From: JBEVJK01 sp040510195
Lineage (GTDB): Bacteria; Pseudomonadota; Alphaproteobacteria; Rhizobiales; Rhizobiaceae
Direction of reading: 5' to 3'
NCBI GenBank assembly: GCA_040510195.1
Contig: JBEVJK010000053.1
Location: 14,567 to 78,566, forward strand
DNA: 64,000 nucleotides
Under the pieces are notes generated by a model. It worked only from the letters and a program-made list of their open reading frames with translations, made no database searches and was not told the origin of the DNA. The translations under genes were made by a program, and so were the position numbers. Shown piece after piece: positions 8,270-17,344 of the stretch (its first letter is position 1; the number at the start of each line of letters is the position of its first letter).

Positions 8270-9946
8270 TCAAGACGCCAGCGCCGGGTTCTCGCTGAGC
8301 AAGCGGTCGGCGGCGGCGCGTGCCTCCTCGGTGATGGTGGCGCCGGCCAGCATGCGGGCGATCTCCTCCTGGCGCGCCGGGCGATCCATCTCGGCGATGC
8401 CGGTGGCGACGCGGTCGGCGCCGCCGGTCTTGGAGATGAGGTAGTGCGTGCGGGCACGGGCGGCGACCTGCGGCGCATGCGTCACCGACAGGACCTGGAC
8501 CCGCTCGGAAAGGCGCGTCAGCCGCTGCCCGATCGCGTCGGCAACGGCGCCGCCGACCCCGGTGTCGATCTCGTCGAAAACCAGGGTCGGCGCCGAGCCG
8601 CGGTCGGCCAGCGCCACCTTGAGCGCGAGGAGGAAGCGCGACAGCTCGCCGCCTGAAGCCACCTTCATCAGCGGGCCGGGGCGGGTGCCTGGGTTGGTGC
8701 GCACCCAGAACTCAACATCGTCGTTGCCGGCGACCGACGGCTTGTCGGGCTCGCTGGCGAGCTGGACGAGGAATGCCGCCCGTTCGAGCCGCAGACCCGG
8801 AAGCTCGGCCATCACCGCCTTCTCCAAATGGGCGGCCGCCGCGCGGCGGGACTCGGTCAGCTCGGCGGCGGCAGCGTCGTAGACCGCCTTCGCCTCCCTG
8901 GCGGCCCGCTCCAGCACGGCGAGCCGCTCGGCGCCGGCGTCGAGGTCGGCGAAGTCGGCGGCCATGGTGTCGCGCAGCCCGGCCAGCTCGTCGACGGGCA
9001 CCTGATGCTTGCGGCCTGCGGCGCGCAGCGCAAACAGGCGCTCCTCGGCGCGCTCCAGCTTCGCCGGGTCGAATTCGGTGGCCCTCAAGGCCGCCTCGAC
9101 AGCCGATTCGGCCGCGTCGAGCGCGACAAGCGCCTCGTCGAGCGCCTTGACCACCTCGTCGAGGAGCCCCGGCACGTCACTTGCCTTGCGCTGCAGCCGT
9201 CTCAGCAGGCTGGCGAGCGGCGGGGCAGGCGCCGTGGGCCCGGTGAGCACCTCGCGCGCATCGTCGATGTCGGTGGCGATCTTCTCGGCCCGCATCATGG
9301 CCGTGCGCGCTTCCGACAGCGCCGACTCCTCGCCGGGCTGGGGGTCGAGCTTTGCCAATTCGGCGACGGCCGCGCGCAGGTAGTCGGCTTCGCGAGCGGC
9401 GGCCTCGACCTTGGCGCGGTGGCGGGCGAGCTCCTGGTCGGCGGCCCGCCACAGCCGCCATGCCTCGGCGGTGGCGAGAACGGCGCCGCCATGCCCGCCA
9501 AAGGCGTCGAGCAGGGCGCGATGGGCCGATGCGTCGACCAGTGCACGCTCGTCGTGCTGGCCGTGGATCTCGACCAGCGCGCGGCCGAGCTCGCGCATCA
9601 GGGAGACGCTGGAGGGTCGGTCGTTGACGAAGACGCGGGTGCGACCGTCGTCCGTCTGAACGCGGCGCAGGATGATGTCGCCGTCGTCGTCGATGGCGTT
9701 CTGCGAGAGAAGCGAGCGCGCGGCGTGGTTGCCGGGCACGTCGAACACCGCCGTGACCTGACCCTGCGTGGCGCCATGGCGGACCAGCGAAGCGTCGCCG
9801 CGCGCGCCGAGCGCCAGCGACAACGCATCGAGCAGGATCGACTTGCCGGCGCCTGTCTCGCCGGTCAGCACGGAAAGTCCATCCGAGAAGTCGATGTCGA
9901 GCCGCTCGATCAGGACGATATCGCGGATCGACAGCTGGACCAGCAT
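8270..9946 (-). CDS. recN: DNA repair protein RecN
   Basis: A 558-residue SMC-like ATPase acting in double-strand break repair. The Walker A motif GETGAGKS is at residues 29-36, long coiled-coil arms occupy roughly 160-360, and the C-terminal lobe holds the ABC signature (VASGGELSRFLLALK) and Walker B (LVFDEIDTGVGG). The length is standard. bamD lies 16 bp upstream on the same strand, so recN is probably co-transcribed with bamD and ligA. No LexA box is seen in that short gap. Confidence 0.95.
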   Translation of the reverse strand: MLVQLSIRDIVLIERLDIDFSDGLSVLTGETGAGKSILLDALSLALGARGDASLVRHGATQGQVTAVFDVPGNHAARSLLSQNAIDDDGDIILRRVQTDDGRTRVFVNDRPSSVSLMRELGRALVEIHGQHDERALVDASAHRALLDAFGGHGGAVLATAEAWRLWRAADQELARHRAKVEAAAREADYLRAAVAELAKLDPQPGEESALSEARTAMMRAEKIATDIDDAREVLTGPTAPAPPLASLLRRLQRKASDVPGLLDEVVKALDEALVALDAAESAVEAALRATEFDPAKLERAEERLFALRAAGRKHQVPVDELAGLRDTMAADFADLDAGAERLAVLERAAREAKAVYDAAAAELTESRRAAAAHLEKAVMAELPGLRLERAAFLVQLASEPDKPSVAGNDDVEFWVRTNPGTRPGPLMKVASGGELSRFLLALKVALADRGSAPTLVFDEIDTGVGGAVADAIGQRLTRLSERVQVLSVTHAPQVAARARTHYLISKTGGADRVATGIAEMDRPARQEEIARMLAGATITEEARAAADRLLSENPALAS

Positions 9947-9962
9947 GCGGGCGTCGGCGCGG

Positions 9963-10832
9963 TCAGGCGCCGCCGACGATCATCTTGCCCGCCTTGGACA
10001 ACCACGAGCCGCCATCCTCGCGCGGCTGGAGGCCGCCAGTCTGCAGCAGCTGGTAGGAATCCTTGTACCACTGGCTGTCGGGGTAGTTGTGGCCGAGCAC
10101 CGCCGCGGCGGTCTGCGCCTCGGAAGCGAGGCCCATGGCGTAGTAGGCCTCCGTCAGACGGGCCAACGCCTCCTCGACCTGGCGGGTGTTGGAGTAGTTC
10201 TCGACGACATAGCGGAAACGCTTGATCGCGGCGATGTATTCGCGCCGCTCGAGATAATAGCGGCCGACCTGCATCTCCTTGCCGGCCAGCTGGTCGCGGG
10301 CGAAGCGAATTTTGCTCTTGGCATCCTCGACATATTCCGAATCGGGCCAGCGCTGAACCACCTCCTCCATCGCCTCGATGGCGCGGCGGGACTCCTTCTG
10401 ATCCTGGGTGACGTCGCGGATCTGACGGAAATAGCACAGGCCGACGATGTACTGCGCGTAGGCCGCGTCCGGATCCGTCGGGTAGAGTTGCACGTAGCGC
10501 TTGCCGGCGTTGATCGCCTCCTCGTACTTGCCCTGGCGGTAATCCGCGAAAGCGCCCATCACGAGCGCCTTGCGGCCATATTCCGAGTAAGGATGCTGGC
10601 GGTCGATCGCCTCGAATTTCTTCGAAGCCTCGTTGAGGCGCCCGGCGTTCATGTTGGCGAGGCCCTGGTTGTAGAGCACGTCCGCAGGATCGGTCTGGTC
10701 GACATAGGTGGCCAGGTCGATGTCGCGCTCGCCTGCGCAAGAGGCTAGAAACGCGAAGCCCAGCAGGACGGGAAGCATCGCGGCGGCCCTGAAGGCTCGC
10801 CGGGCAACGCTGGCTCGATCAGCAAAGAGCAT
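9963..10832 (-). CDS. bamD: Outer membrane protein assembly factor BamD (lipoprotein)
   Basis: A 289-residue lipoprotein of the beta-barrel assembly machinery. After a basic N-terminus comes a hydrophobic stretch ending in the lipobox LASC (cysteine near residue 32), then tetratricopeptide-like helical repeats typical of BamD (DVLYNQGLANMNAGRL, HPYSEYGRKALVMGAFADY, GDQRVQ-type region replaced by DVTQDQKESRRAIEAMEEV). The protein would sit on the inner face of the outer membrane and bind BamA. A start 54 bp downstream (MLPVLLG) would shorten the leader; both leave the lipobox intact. Placement between lpxC and recN is common in alphaproteobacteria. Confidence 0.93.
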   Translation of the reverse strand: MLFADRASVARRAFRAAAMLPVLLGFAFLASCAGERDIDLATYVDQTDPADVLYNQGLANMNAGRLNEASKKFEAIDRQHPYSEYGRKALVMGAFADYRQGKYEEAINAGKRYVQLYPTDPDAAYAQYIVGLCYFRQIRDVTQDQKESRRAIEAMEEVVQRWPDSEYVEDAKSKIRFARDQLAGKEMQVGRYYLERREYIAAIKRFRYVVENYSNTRQVEEALARLTEAYYAMGLASEAQTAAAVLGHNYPDSQWYKDSYQLLQTGGLQPREDGGSWLSKAGKMIVGGA

Positions 10833-10963
10833 GTTCAGACTTCGCCCCTCCGGCGGCAGCAGCAGCAATTGCGGCGCATAGACCACGATTGCCAGGATCC
10901 CAGCAACGCTATCGTCCTGCAATCGCGCATTTTTGTGGCAAGAGCCGATGGCAGGCGGCTGCC

Positions 10964-11920
10964 TCAGCTCATCCAGGGTGCATAGCCCGGAGCGTTCACA
11001 GCGACCATCTCCGCCGAGCGCCCGCGCTCGCGCCGTCCCTCCTCGACGATCTCGAAGGCGGCGCGGTCCGCAAGCAGGCGCCGCAGGGCCAGCGCGTTGA
11101 GCTTGTGGCCGCCGCGATAGGAGCGGAAGCAGCCCAGCAGCCGGCCGCCGGCCAGCGCCAGGTCGCCCATGGCATCGAGCACCTTGTGACGCACGAACTC
11201 GTCGGGATAGCGCAAGCCTTCCATGTTGATGACGCGGTTGTCATCGCCGATCACCACCGAGTTCTCGAGCGAGGACCCCAGCGCGTAACCGGCCGCCCAG
11301 AGCCGCTCGACATCCTTCATGAAGCCGAAGGTTCGCGCCCGGGCAATCTCGTTGCGGAACAGGTCGGCATCGATCTCGGCAGCGAAGAACTGACGCCCGA
11401 TGGCGGCGCTCTCGAAGTCGATCTCGATCTCGAACCGAGTGCCTGCGTGCGGGCGGAACTCCGCCCACGAAGCCCCGGCCTCGATGCGCACTGGCTTGAG
11501 CACCCGGATGTAGCGACGCTTGGCGGGCAAGGACAGGATTCCGGCCTGGTCGATCGCCTCGACGAAGGCGGTGGCGCTGCCGTCCAGGATGGGCACTTCC
11601 GGACCCTCGACGTCGATCGACAAATTGTCGATGCCGAGCGCGAAGACCGTCGCCATCAGGTGCTCGACGGTGGCCACGGAACGGCCGGTCGGATCCCCCA
11701 GCACGGTGGCGAAGTCGGTCGCGGCGACCTCGGAGACCAGGGCGCGAACCTCGTGATCGGACCCGTCAGTGCCGACGCAATGGAACAGGATGCCGGTATC
11801 GGTGTCGGCGGGAGACAATGCGACGCTGACGGGCTTGCCGGTGTGAACGCCGACACCGGAGAGCGCGACCCGGGAGCGTATCGTCGTCTGGTTGTGGCTC
11901 AAGTCAGTCCCCAAATTCAC
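10964..11920 (-). CDS. lpxC: UDP-3-O-acyl-N-acetylglucosamine deacetylase
   Basis: A 318-residue zinc deacetylase that commits UDP-GlcNAc derivatives to lipid A synthesis. Zinc ligands and active-site motifs are visible: the HLMATVFALGI histidine, the EGPEVPILDGSA loop, and HKVLDAMGDLAL with the second histidine and aspartate. GGHKLNAL supplies the catalytic histidine near the C-terminus. It lies between ftsZ and bamD in the same orientation, the standard alphaproteobacterial arrangement. A 131-bp gap separates it from bamD and 250 bp from ftsZ. Confidence 0.96.
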   Translation of the reverse strand: MNLGTDLSHNQTTIRSRVALSGVGVHTGKPVSVALSPADTDTGILFHCVGTDGSDHEVRALVSEVAATDFATVLGDPTGRSVATVEHLMATVFALGIDNLSIDVEGPEVPILDGSATAFVEAIDQAGILSLPAKRRYIRVLKPVRIEAGASWAEFRPHAGTRFEIEIDFESAAIGRQFFAAEIDADLFRNEIARARTFGFMKDVERLWAAGYALGSSLENSVVIGDDNRVINMEGLRYPDEFVRHKVLDAMGDLALAGGRLLGCFRSYRGGHKLNALALRRLLADRAAFEIVEEGRRERGRSAEMVAVNAPGYAPWMS

Positions 11921-12170
11921 CCGTGCGGCCGGCGAGGCGTTGGCTCGGGCAGCGCGACGATGCTCATCTCCGTGCTGCTATTTGCGCCGGGACTCACTTT
12001 TCGTCAGGCGGGAACATAGGCGGCCGGCGCATCCTCACAAAATCACGCTTTCTAACTCCGTGTAACTTCATGATTTGTTTCAGCAATCGGCCGCAACGCC
12101 TTGATTGGATTGACCCAAGGCAGGGCAGATGCCTCGCATCCGCCCACGCCCAAATCATCATTCCCCATCC
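11921..12170. promoter_or_regulatory. lpxC upstream region, 250 bp, no gene
   Basis: Non-coding gap between the end of ftsZ and the start of lpxC. Its central part is distinctly richer in A and T than the flanking genes, which is consistent with a promoter for lpxC, but I see no convincing -35/-10 pair. There is no GANTC site and no TTAA-N7-TTAA (CtrA-type) motif. I could not identify a hairpin followed by a T-run that would end ftsZ transcription, so read-through from ftsZ to lpxC is possible. Confidence 0.35.
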
Positions 12171-13838
12171 TCAGTTGGCCTGCCGGCGCAGAAAGGCCGG
12201 GATCTCGAGCTGGTCGTCGTCCTGCGGGCGGGCTTGTTGAGCGACGCGGCCGTGCTCGTCGAGCTGGCCACGCCGAGGCGCGTAGAGCTGCGGGTCCTGG
12301 CTGGGCAGGCGCCGCGCCTCGGGTTGCTGACGAAGCTTCGGCTCGCGGGGCTGAGCAGGCTGGAGCCGTGCCGGCTCTTCCTCGCGGCGCGACAGGCCGG
12401 TCGTCAGGCGCTTCAAGAGGCCCATCGGCCCGCGGTCCTCTTGCGGCTCCGGTGCGCGACGGGCGGCCTCGACCTCGGCCTTCACGAGCGGCGAGAAGTC
12501 CTCGACGCGCGGCATACGCGGCTGTGCCGCAACAGGCTGGGCCTGCGGCGCCTGAGCCTGTACCGGGGCCGGGGCGGGCTGCGGGGCCGGCTGCTGATAT
12601 TGCTGCACCGGCGCCTGGACCGGCTGCGCGCCGGGCACGGGCTGGAACAGCCTGGACTGCGGGCGGAACTCGTCGGCCGGCGCCGCGGCGGCCGCGTGGC
12701 GCACCTCGGCGACGGCCTCGGCCGCCTGCATCTCGGCCGCGCGGATCGCCTCGGCCACCGGGTCGGCAGCGCGGGCAGGCTCGGGGACGGGCCGCGCCTC
12801 GGCGGCCGGGCGCCCCTGGGGCTGCTTGGCCGGCTGGCGGATCGCGATCGGCGGGGCTGAGATGTCGGACGCCGCCTTGTCGATGCCGGTGGCCACCACG
12901 GAGACGCGGATCACGCCCTCCAGGTCTTCGTCGAAGGTGGCGCCGAGGATGATGTTGGCATCCTGGTCGACCTCCTCGCGAATGCGGGTCGCCGCCTCGT
13001 CGACTTCGAACAGCGTCAGGTCGCGACCGCCGGTGATCGAGATCAGCAAGCCCTTGGCGCCCCTCATCGAGGTCTCGTCGAGGAGCGGGTTGGCGATCGC
13101 CGCCTCGGCCGCCGCCATGGCGCGGCCCTCGCCCGATGCCTCGCCGGTGCCCATCATGGCCTTGCCCATCTCGCGCATGACGGAGCGTACATCCGCGAAG
13201 TCGAGGTTGATCAGCCCTTCCTTGACCATCAGGTCGGTGATGCAGGCGACACCCGAATAGAGCACCTGGTCGGCCATCGCGAAGGCGTCGGCGAAGGTGG
13301 TCTTGTCGTTGGCGATGCGGAACAGGTTCTGGTTAGGGATGACGATCAGCGTGTCGACGCATTTCTGCAGCTCCTCGATGCCGAAATCCGCCGTCTTCAT
13401 GCGGCGCTGGCCCTCGAAATGGAACGGCTTGGTGACCACGCCCACGGTCAGGATGCCCTTCTCCCTGGCCGCGCGGGCGACGACGGGTGCTGCGCCAGTG
13501 CCGGTGCCGCCGCCCATGCCGGCGGTGACGAAGCACATATGGGTGTTGGACAGGTGGTCCATGATCTCGTCCAGGCACTCTTCGGCGGCCGCCCGACCCA
13601 CCTCCGGCTGAGAACCTGCACCGAGGCCTTCGGTGACATGCGCGCCGAGCTGCACCAGCCGCTCGGATTTCGACATGGTCAGCGCCTGGGCATCGGTGTT
13701 GGCCACCACGAACTCGACGCCGCGCAGCCCGGCGGTGATCATGTTGTTGACGGCGTTGCCGCCGCCGCCCCCGACCCCGAACACGGTGATGCGGGGCTTG
13801 AGCTCGGTGATGTCCGGCTTCTGCAGATTGATCGTCAT
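12171..13838 (-). CDS. ftsZ: Cell division protein FtsZ (long linker form)
   Basis: A 555-residue tubulin-like GTPase that polymerises into the Z ring. The GTPase domain covers about residues 1-330, with the tubulin signature GGGTGTG and the T7-type region NLDFADVRSVM. A very long, proline-, alanine- and glutamine-rich linker (about 330-535) follows and ends in the conserved C-terminal peptide LEIPAFLRRQ, which binds FtsA and other partners. The long linker is typical of Hyphomicrobiales. It is the last division gene of the dcw cluster, 80 bp after ftsA. Confidence 0.98.
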   Translation of the reverse strand: MTINLQKPDITELKPRITVFGVGGGGGNAVNNMITAGLRGVEFVVANTDAQALTMSKSERLVQLGAHVTEGLGAGSQPEVGRAAAEECLDEIMDHLSNTHMCFVTAGMGGGTGTGAAPVVARAAREKGILTVGVVTKPFHFEGQRRMKTADFGIEELQKCVDTLIVIPNQNLFRIANDKTTFADAFAMADQVLYSGVACITDLMVKEGLINLDFADVRSVMREMGKAMMGTGEASGEGRAMAAAEAAIANPLLDETSMRGAKGLLISITGGRDLTLFEVDEAATRIREEVDQDANIILGATFDEDLEGVIRVSVVATGIDKAASDISAPPIAIRQPAKQPQGRPAAEARPVPEPARAADPVAEAIRAAEMQAAEAVAEVRHAAAAAPADEFRPQSRLFQPVPGAQPVQAPVQQYQQPAPQPAPAPVQAQAPQAQPVAAQPRMPRVEDFSPLVKAEVEAARRAPEPQEDRGPMGLLKRLTTGLSRREEEPARLQPAQPREPKLRQQPEARRLPSQDPQLYAPRRGQLDEHGRVAQQARPQDDDQLEIPAFLRRQAN

Positions 13839-13918
13839 TGTCCTCGTCCTTTTCGCCTTTCCTGCCGCCTCGCCGCGCGGCGCCTCGTGGGGCTCACCCC
13901 TTCAAACTCGTCGAATAC

Positions 13919-15229
13919 TCAGAAACTGTCCCTCAACCACTGGCCCATCCGGTGGAAGGTCCCGCCGGTGCCTGTCATCTTCAGTCGCAACACGCCGCCC
14001 CTCGCCTGAATGTTCTCCAGGCCGGCGAGCTGCGGGTAGATCAGCAGCCCGACTGAGGTGGCGAACGCCGGCCCCTTGGCCGCCTCGGGCAGGCCGCCGA
14101 CGCCGAGCGGCCGGCCTATCCTGACATTGCGACCGAGAATGCGCCGCGCCGCCTCCGGCAGGCCTGCCAGCTGGCTGGCACCTCCGGTCAGCACCACGCG
14201 CTTGCCGACGACGCTGCCGTAGCCGGACTGGTTCAGCCGGTCGCGAAGGATCTCCAGCGTCTCCTCGATGCGGGCGCGGATGATGCGCGTCATCACGGAG
14301 CGCGGCACCTGCAGCGGCACCTCGCCGTCGTCGTTGCCGATCGGCTGGATGGTGACGACGTCGCGGTCGTCGGCGCTCCCGGGCAGCGCCGAACCGTGCA
14401 TGACCTTGAGCCGTTCGGCATCCTCGAGGCGGGTCGACAGGCCGCGCGCCAGATCCATCGTGACATGGCTGCCGCCGATCGGAACCGCATCGGCGTGGAC
14501 GAACTTGCCGTCGGCGAAGACCGAAATCGTGGTGGTGCCCCCGCCCATGTCGATGCAGGCCGCGCCCATCTCCAGCTCGTCGTCGACCAGCGCGGCGAGC
14601 CCGCTGGCATAGGGCGTCGCAACCATGCGCTCGACCGAAAGATGCGAGCGGTTGACGCAGAGCTCCAGATTGCGCAGCGGCGCGGCGTCGCCGGTCAGCA
14701 CGTGCATGTCCACGCCCAGCGTGTCGCCCACCATGCCGCGCGGATCGCGCACGCCACGCTCGGCGTCGAGCGTAAAGTTGGTGGGCAGCGAATGGACCAC
14801 TTCCCGCTCCGCATTCAGCGCCTGCTTGGCGCCGGCGCCGAGCACGCGCTTGATGTCGGCTTCGTCGACGGCATGGCCGCCGAGCTTGATGGTGGCCGAA
14901 AAGGTCTCGCTCTTCAGCCGCCCGGCGCTGACATTGACAAGCAGGGAGTCGACGGTCAGCCCCGCCATGCGCTCGGCCGCATCGACCGCCAGCCGGATGG
15001 CCTGCTCGGCGCGGTCGAGATCGATCATCACGCCCGACTTCACGCCGTGGGATTTCTGGTGGCCGATGCCGATCACCTGGGCCTTGTGGGTGCGGCCGCG
15101 CAGCAACTGGCTGGGCTCGGCCGGCTTCATGCGGGCGACGATGCAGCAGACCTTGCTCGAGCCGATGTCGAGCACGGTGACGATGCCGGCGCGGCGAGCG
15201 GGCAGTTCCCCCTTGCCGAGCCAGCTCAT
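13919..15229 (-). CDS. ftsA: Cell division protein FtsA
   Basis: A 436-residue actin-like ATPase that tethers FtsZ to the membrane. The nucleotide-binding motifs are visible: VTVLDIGSSKVCCIV (phosphate 1), CIDMGGGTTTISVF (phosphate 2) and VLTGGASQLAGL (adenosine). The C-terminus ends GTFHRMGQWLRDSF, an amphipathic membrane-targeting helix. The ATG overlaps the ftsQ stop by 4 bp (ATGA), which fixes the start and argues against the longer open frame upstream. Confidence 0.97.
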   Translation of the reverse strand: MSWLGKGELPARRAGIVTVLDIGSSKVCCIVARMKPAEPSQLLRGRTHKAQVIGIGHQKSHGVKSGVMIDLDRAEQAIRLAVDAAERMAGLTVDSLLVNVSAGRLKSETFSATIKLGGHAVDEADIKRVLGAGAKQALNAEREVVHSLPTNFTLDAERGVRDPRGMVGDTLGVDMHVLTGDAAPLRNLELCVNRSHLSVERMVATPYASGLAALVDDELEMGAACIDMGGGTTTISVFADGKFVHADAVPIGGSHVTMDLARGLSTRLEDAERLKVMHGSALPGSADDRDVVTIQPIGNDDGEVPLQVPRSVMTRIIRARIEETLEILRDRLNQSGYGSVVGKRVVLTGGASQLAGLPEAARRILGRNVRIGRPLGVGGLPEAAKGPAFATSVGLLIYPQLAGLENIQARGGVLRLKMTGTGGTFHRMGQWLRDSF

Positions 15230-16164
15230 ATCTTGCGCTCCAGCTTCTTGCCGGGCTTGGCCTTCTCCTTGAGCGCCGCCTCGCGACGCAGCGCCGCCTC
15301 GGGTGTCAGCTGCACGACAAGCCGGTCGTTGAGCCGCAGATCGACGGCCGAGATGTCGCGCGACAGCAGGCCATTCTCCTTGTCGAGCGCCAGCACCTCC
15401 TCGATGGCGCCGACCGGATCGTGCTCCGGCAGCTTGACGGTGATGCCGTTCTCCAGGCGCAGGTTCCAGCGGCGTTCGCCGACCCGGACATAGCCCTTCA
15501 CGCGCGACGACAGCTCGGGATAGCGGCGGACCGTGGCGATGAACCCGGCCGCGCCCTCTGGCGCGCCGAGGCCGATGACGAGCGGCAAGGTGGCGTGGCG
15601 TTCGCTCGAAAAAGGCGCGATGACGTTGCCGGACTCCTCGATGACGGCAAGCTCGCGGCCGTGCTGCCAGATCGCGAAAGGCTTCCTCTCGCCGATCGTC
15701 ACGTCGATCTCGTCGGGATAGATCTTGCGGACCTCGACCGAGCTGACCCATGGCAGCTCGGCGATGCGGGCTCGCGCCGCCTCGGCGTCGAAGCCGATGA
15801 GCGCGGTCCAGCCGTCGAGCCCGAGCCGGTCCAGAATGTCGATCTCCGAGGTCTCGCGGTGGCCGGCCACCCGCACCTCGTCGACGGCGAAGCCGAGCCG
15901 GGCGGTCACGCTTTGCGCGATGGCGGGCACATGGCCGCCGAGATAGGCGCCGTAGAGGCTGAAGCCGCCGAGATAAAGCGCCGTCGCCATCGTGGCCGCA
16001 AAGCGAGGCGGCGCGAACTCGCCGTCGTCGAGCCGCGACAGCAGCCGGGCCGGCCGACGCAGCCAGCGCGGCAGGACGAAGCCGTCGACCGGCGAGGAAA
16101 CGCCGAATGCCGCGCCTCTCGGTGCGCCCCGCCGCCCGCCCTGCCCCGACCTCAACGCAAACAC
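15226..16164 (-). CDS. ftsQ: Cell division protein FtsQ
   Basis: A bitopic division protein of about 312 residues: a basic cytoplasmic tail, one membrane span (about ALYLGGFSLYGAYLGG), a POTRA domain (FAVDEVRVAGHRETSEIDIL) and a periplasmic beta domain with PWVSSVEVRKIYPDEI. It links early and late division proteins. I place the start at a GTG with GGAGG at 7-nt spacing; a TTG at 16185 and a TTG at 16155 overlapping the ddlB stop (TTGA) are alternatives, and no ATG fits. The N-terminus therefore lies inside the 3' end of ddlB. Confidence 0.9.
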   Translation of the reverse strand: MFALRSGQGGRRGAPRGAAFGVSSPVDGFVLPRWLRRPARLLSRLDDGEFAPPRFAATMATALYLGGFSLYGAYLGGHVPAIAQSVTARLGFAVDEVRVAGHRETSEIDILDRLGLDGWTALIGFDAEAARARIAELPWVSSVEVRKIYPDEIDVTIGERKPFAIWQHGRELAVIEESGNVIAPFSSERHATLPLVIGLGAPEGAAGFIATVRRYPELSSRVKGYVRVGERRWNLRLENGITVKLPEHDPVGAIEEVLALDKENGLLSRDISAVDLRLNDRLVVQLTPEAALRREAALKEKAKPGKKLERKI

Positions 16165-17078
16165 GAAGCGTCCTCCACCATCCAACTCAACAGATCGCCG
16201 AACGAGTGTCCTGCCTCGGCGGCGATTTCGGGCACCAACGACGTCGGCGTCATGCCCGGCTGCGTGTTGATCTCGAGCCAGACGAGCTCGCCATTCTCCG
16301 AGTGGCGGTCGTCGTAGCGGAAGTCAGATCGGGAGACGCCCCGGCAGCCGATTGCTTGATGAGCCTTCAGCGACAGTGTCTGTATTTTTTGGTAAATATT
16401 CGGTGAAACTTTTGCGGGGCATTCGTGTTTTGATCCCCCGGCCACATACTTCGAATCGTAGTCGTAGAAGGAATGCCCGACCGGGATGATCTCGGTGACG
16501 CCGAGCGCCACGTCGCCCATCACCGCGCAGGTGAGCTCGCGGCCGTGGACGAAGCGCTCGACCATGACGACGTCGCCATATTTCCAGTCGGACGAGGCGA
16601 TCACCTGGGGCGGATGCGACTGGTCCTCCTTGACGATGACCACGCCGAAGCTCGACCCCTCGTTGACCGGCTTCACCACATAGGGCGGCTTCATCGGGTG
16701 CTCGCGGCGAATGGCCATGCGGTTCAACACCCTGGATTCGGCGACCGGAATGCCGATCGAACGGGCGATGCGCTTGGCCTGCTCCTTGTTCATGGCGAGC
16801 GCCGAAGCCAGCACGCCCGAATGGGTGTAAGGGATGGCGAGATACTCCAGGATGCCCTGGATGGTGCCATCCTCGCCGAACGGCCCGTGGAGGGCGTTGA
16901 AGGCGACATCCGGCCCGAGTTCCGACAGCACCTGGCCGACGTCGCGACCGACGTCGACGCGGGTGACCCTATAGCCTTCCTTTTCCAGCGCATCGGCGCA
17001 CGCATTCCCCGACGAAAGCGAGACCGGTCGCTCGGACGAGAAACCTCCCATCAACACGGCCACGTGCTTGTCCCGCAT
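16152..17078 (-). CDS. ddlB: D-alanine--D-alanine ligase
   Basis: A 308-residue ATP-grasp enzyme making D-Ala-D-Ala for peptidoglycan. Motifs include VLMGGFSSERPVSLSSG at the N-terminus, HGPFGEDGTIQGILE, the ATP-grasp segment KPVNEGSSFGV, and the metal-binding LEINTQPGMTPTSLVPE near the end. The start ATG gives the normal N-terminus MRDKHVAVLMGG; the longer open frame upstream has no family support. It follows murB after the largest gap in the cluster, and ftsQ starts within its 3' end. Confidence 0.96.
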   Translation of the reverse strand: MRDKHVAVLMGGFSSERPVSLSSGNACADALEKEGYRVTRVDVGRDVGQVLSELGPDVAFNALHGPFGEDGTIQGILEYLAIPYTHSGVLASALAMNKEQAKRIARSIGIPVAESRVLNRMAIRREHPMKPPYVVKPVNEGSSFGVVIVKEDQSHPPQVIASSDWKYGDVVMVERFVHGRELTCAVMGDVALGVTEIIPVGHSFYDYDSKYVAGGSKHECPAKVSPNIYQKIQTLSLKAHQAIGCRGVSRSDFRYDDRHSENGELVWLEINTQPGMTPTSLVPEIAAEAGHSFGDLLSWMVEDASCLR

Positions 17079-17344
17079 TCCCTGACCACCCCTAGCGCGC
17101 AGGGTTTTCCGTTCCCCGGTTTCCGGACGTTGAATCGGACTCCTCCGGCGGCTTGACCCCCAGACCCAACGCGCCGTAACGCGCCGCACGACTCAAATCA
17201 GGAAACGCTGATGACCCAAAGAATCAGAGAGTTGATTCCGTGACAAGTCCTGAACAGACCGAGACTATTCAAAACTGATCTTTTCACCCGCGGGCGTCGT
17301 CAAATTGCTGCAGGGCAGCCACGCATTCGCGTGAAGAGCGGCCG
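17079..17344 (-). promoter_or_regulatory. murB-ddlB gap with five GANTC sites; likely promoter region for ddlB-ftsQAZ
   Basis: This 266-bp region is the longest non-coding gap inside the dcw cluster. It contains GANTC sites at 17132, 17138, 17190, 17221 and 17234, five within 107 bp. GANTC is the target of the CcrM adenine methyltransferase, which in alphaproteobacteria links promoter activity, including that of division genes, to replication. By base composition I would expect about one site per 300 bp in this DNA. The sites lie 50-160 bp upstream of the ddlB start. No TTAA-N7-TTAA site is seen. That the region holds a promoter is inference. Confidence 0.5.
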
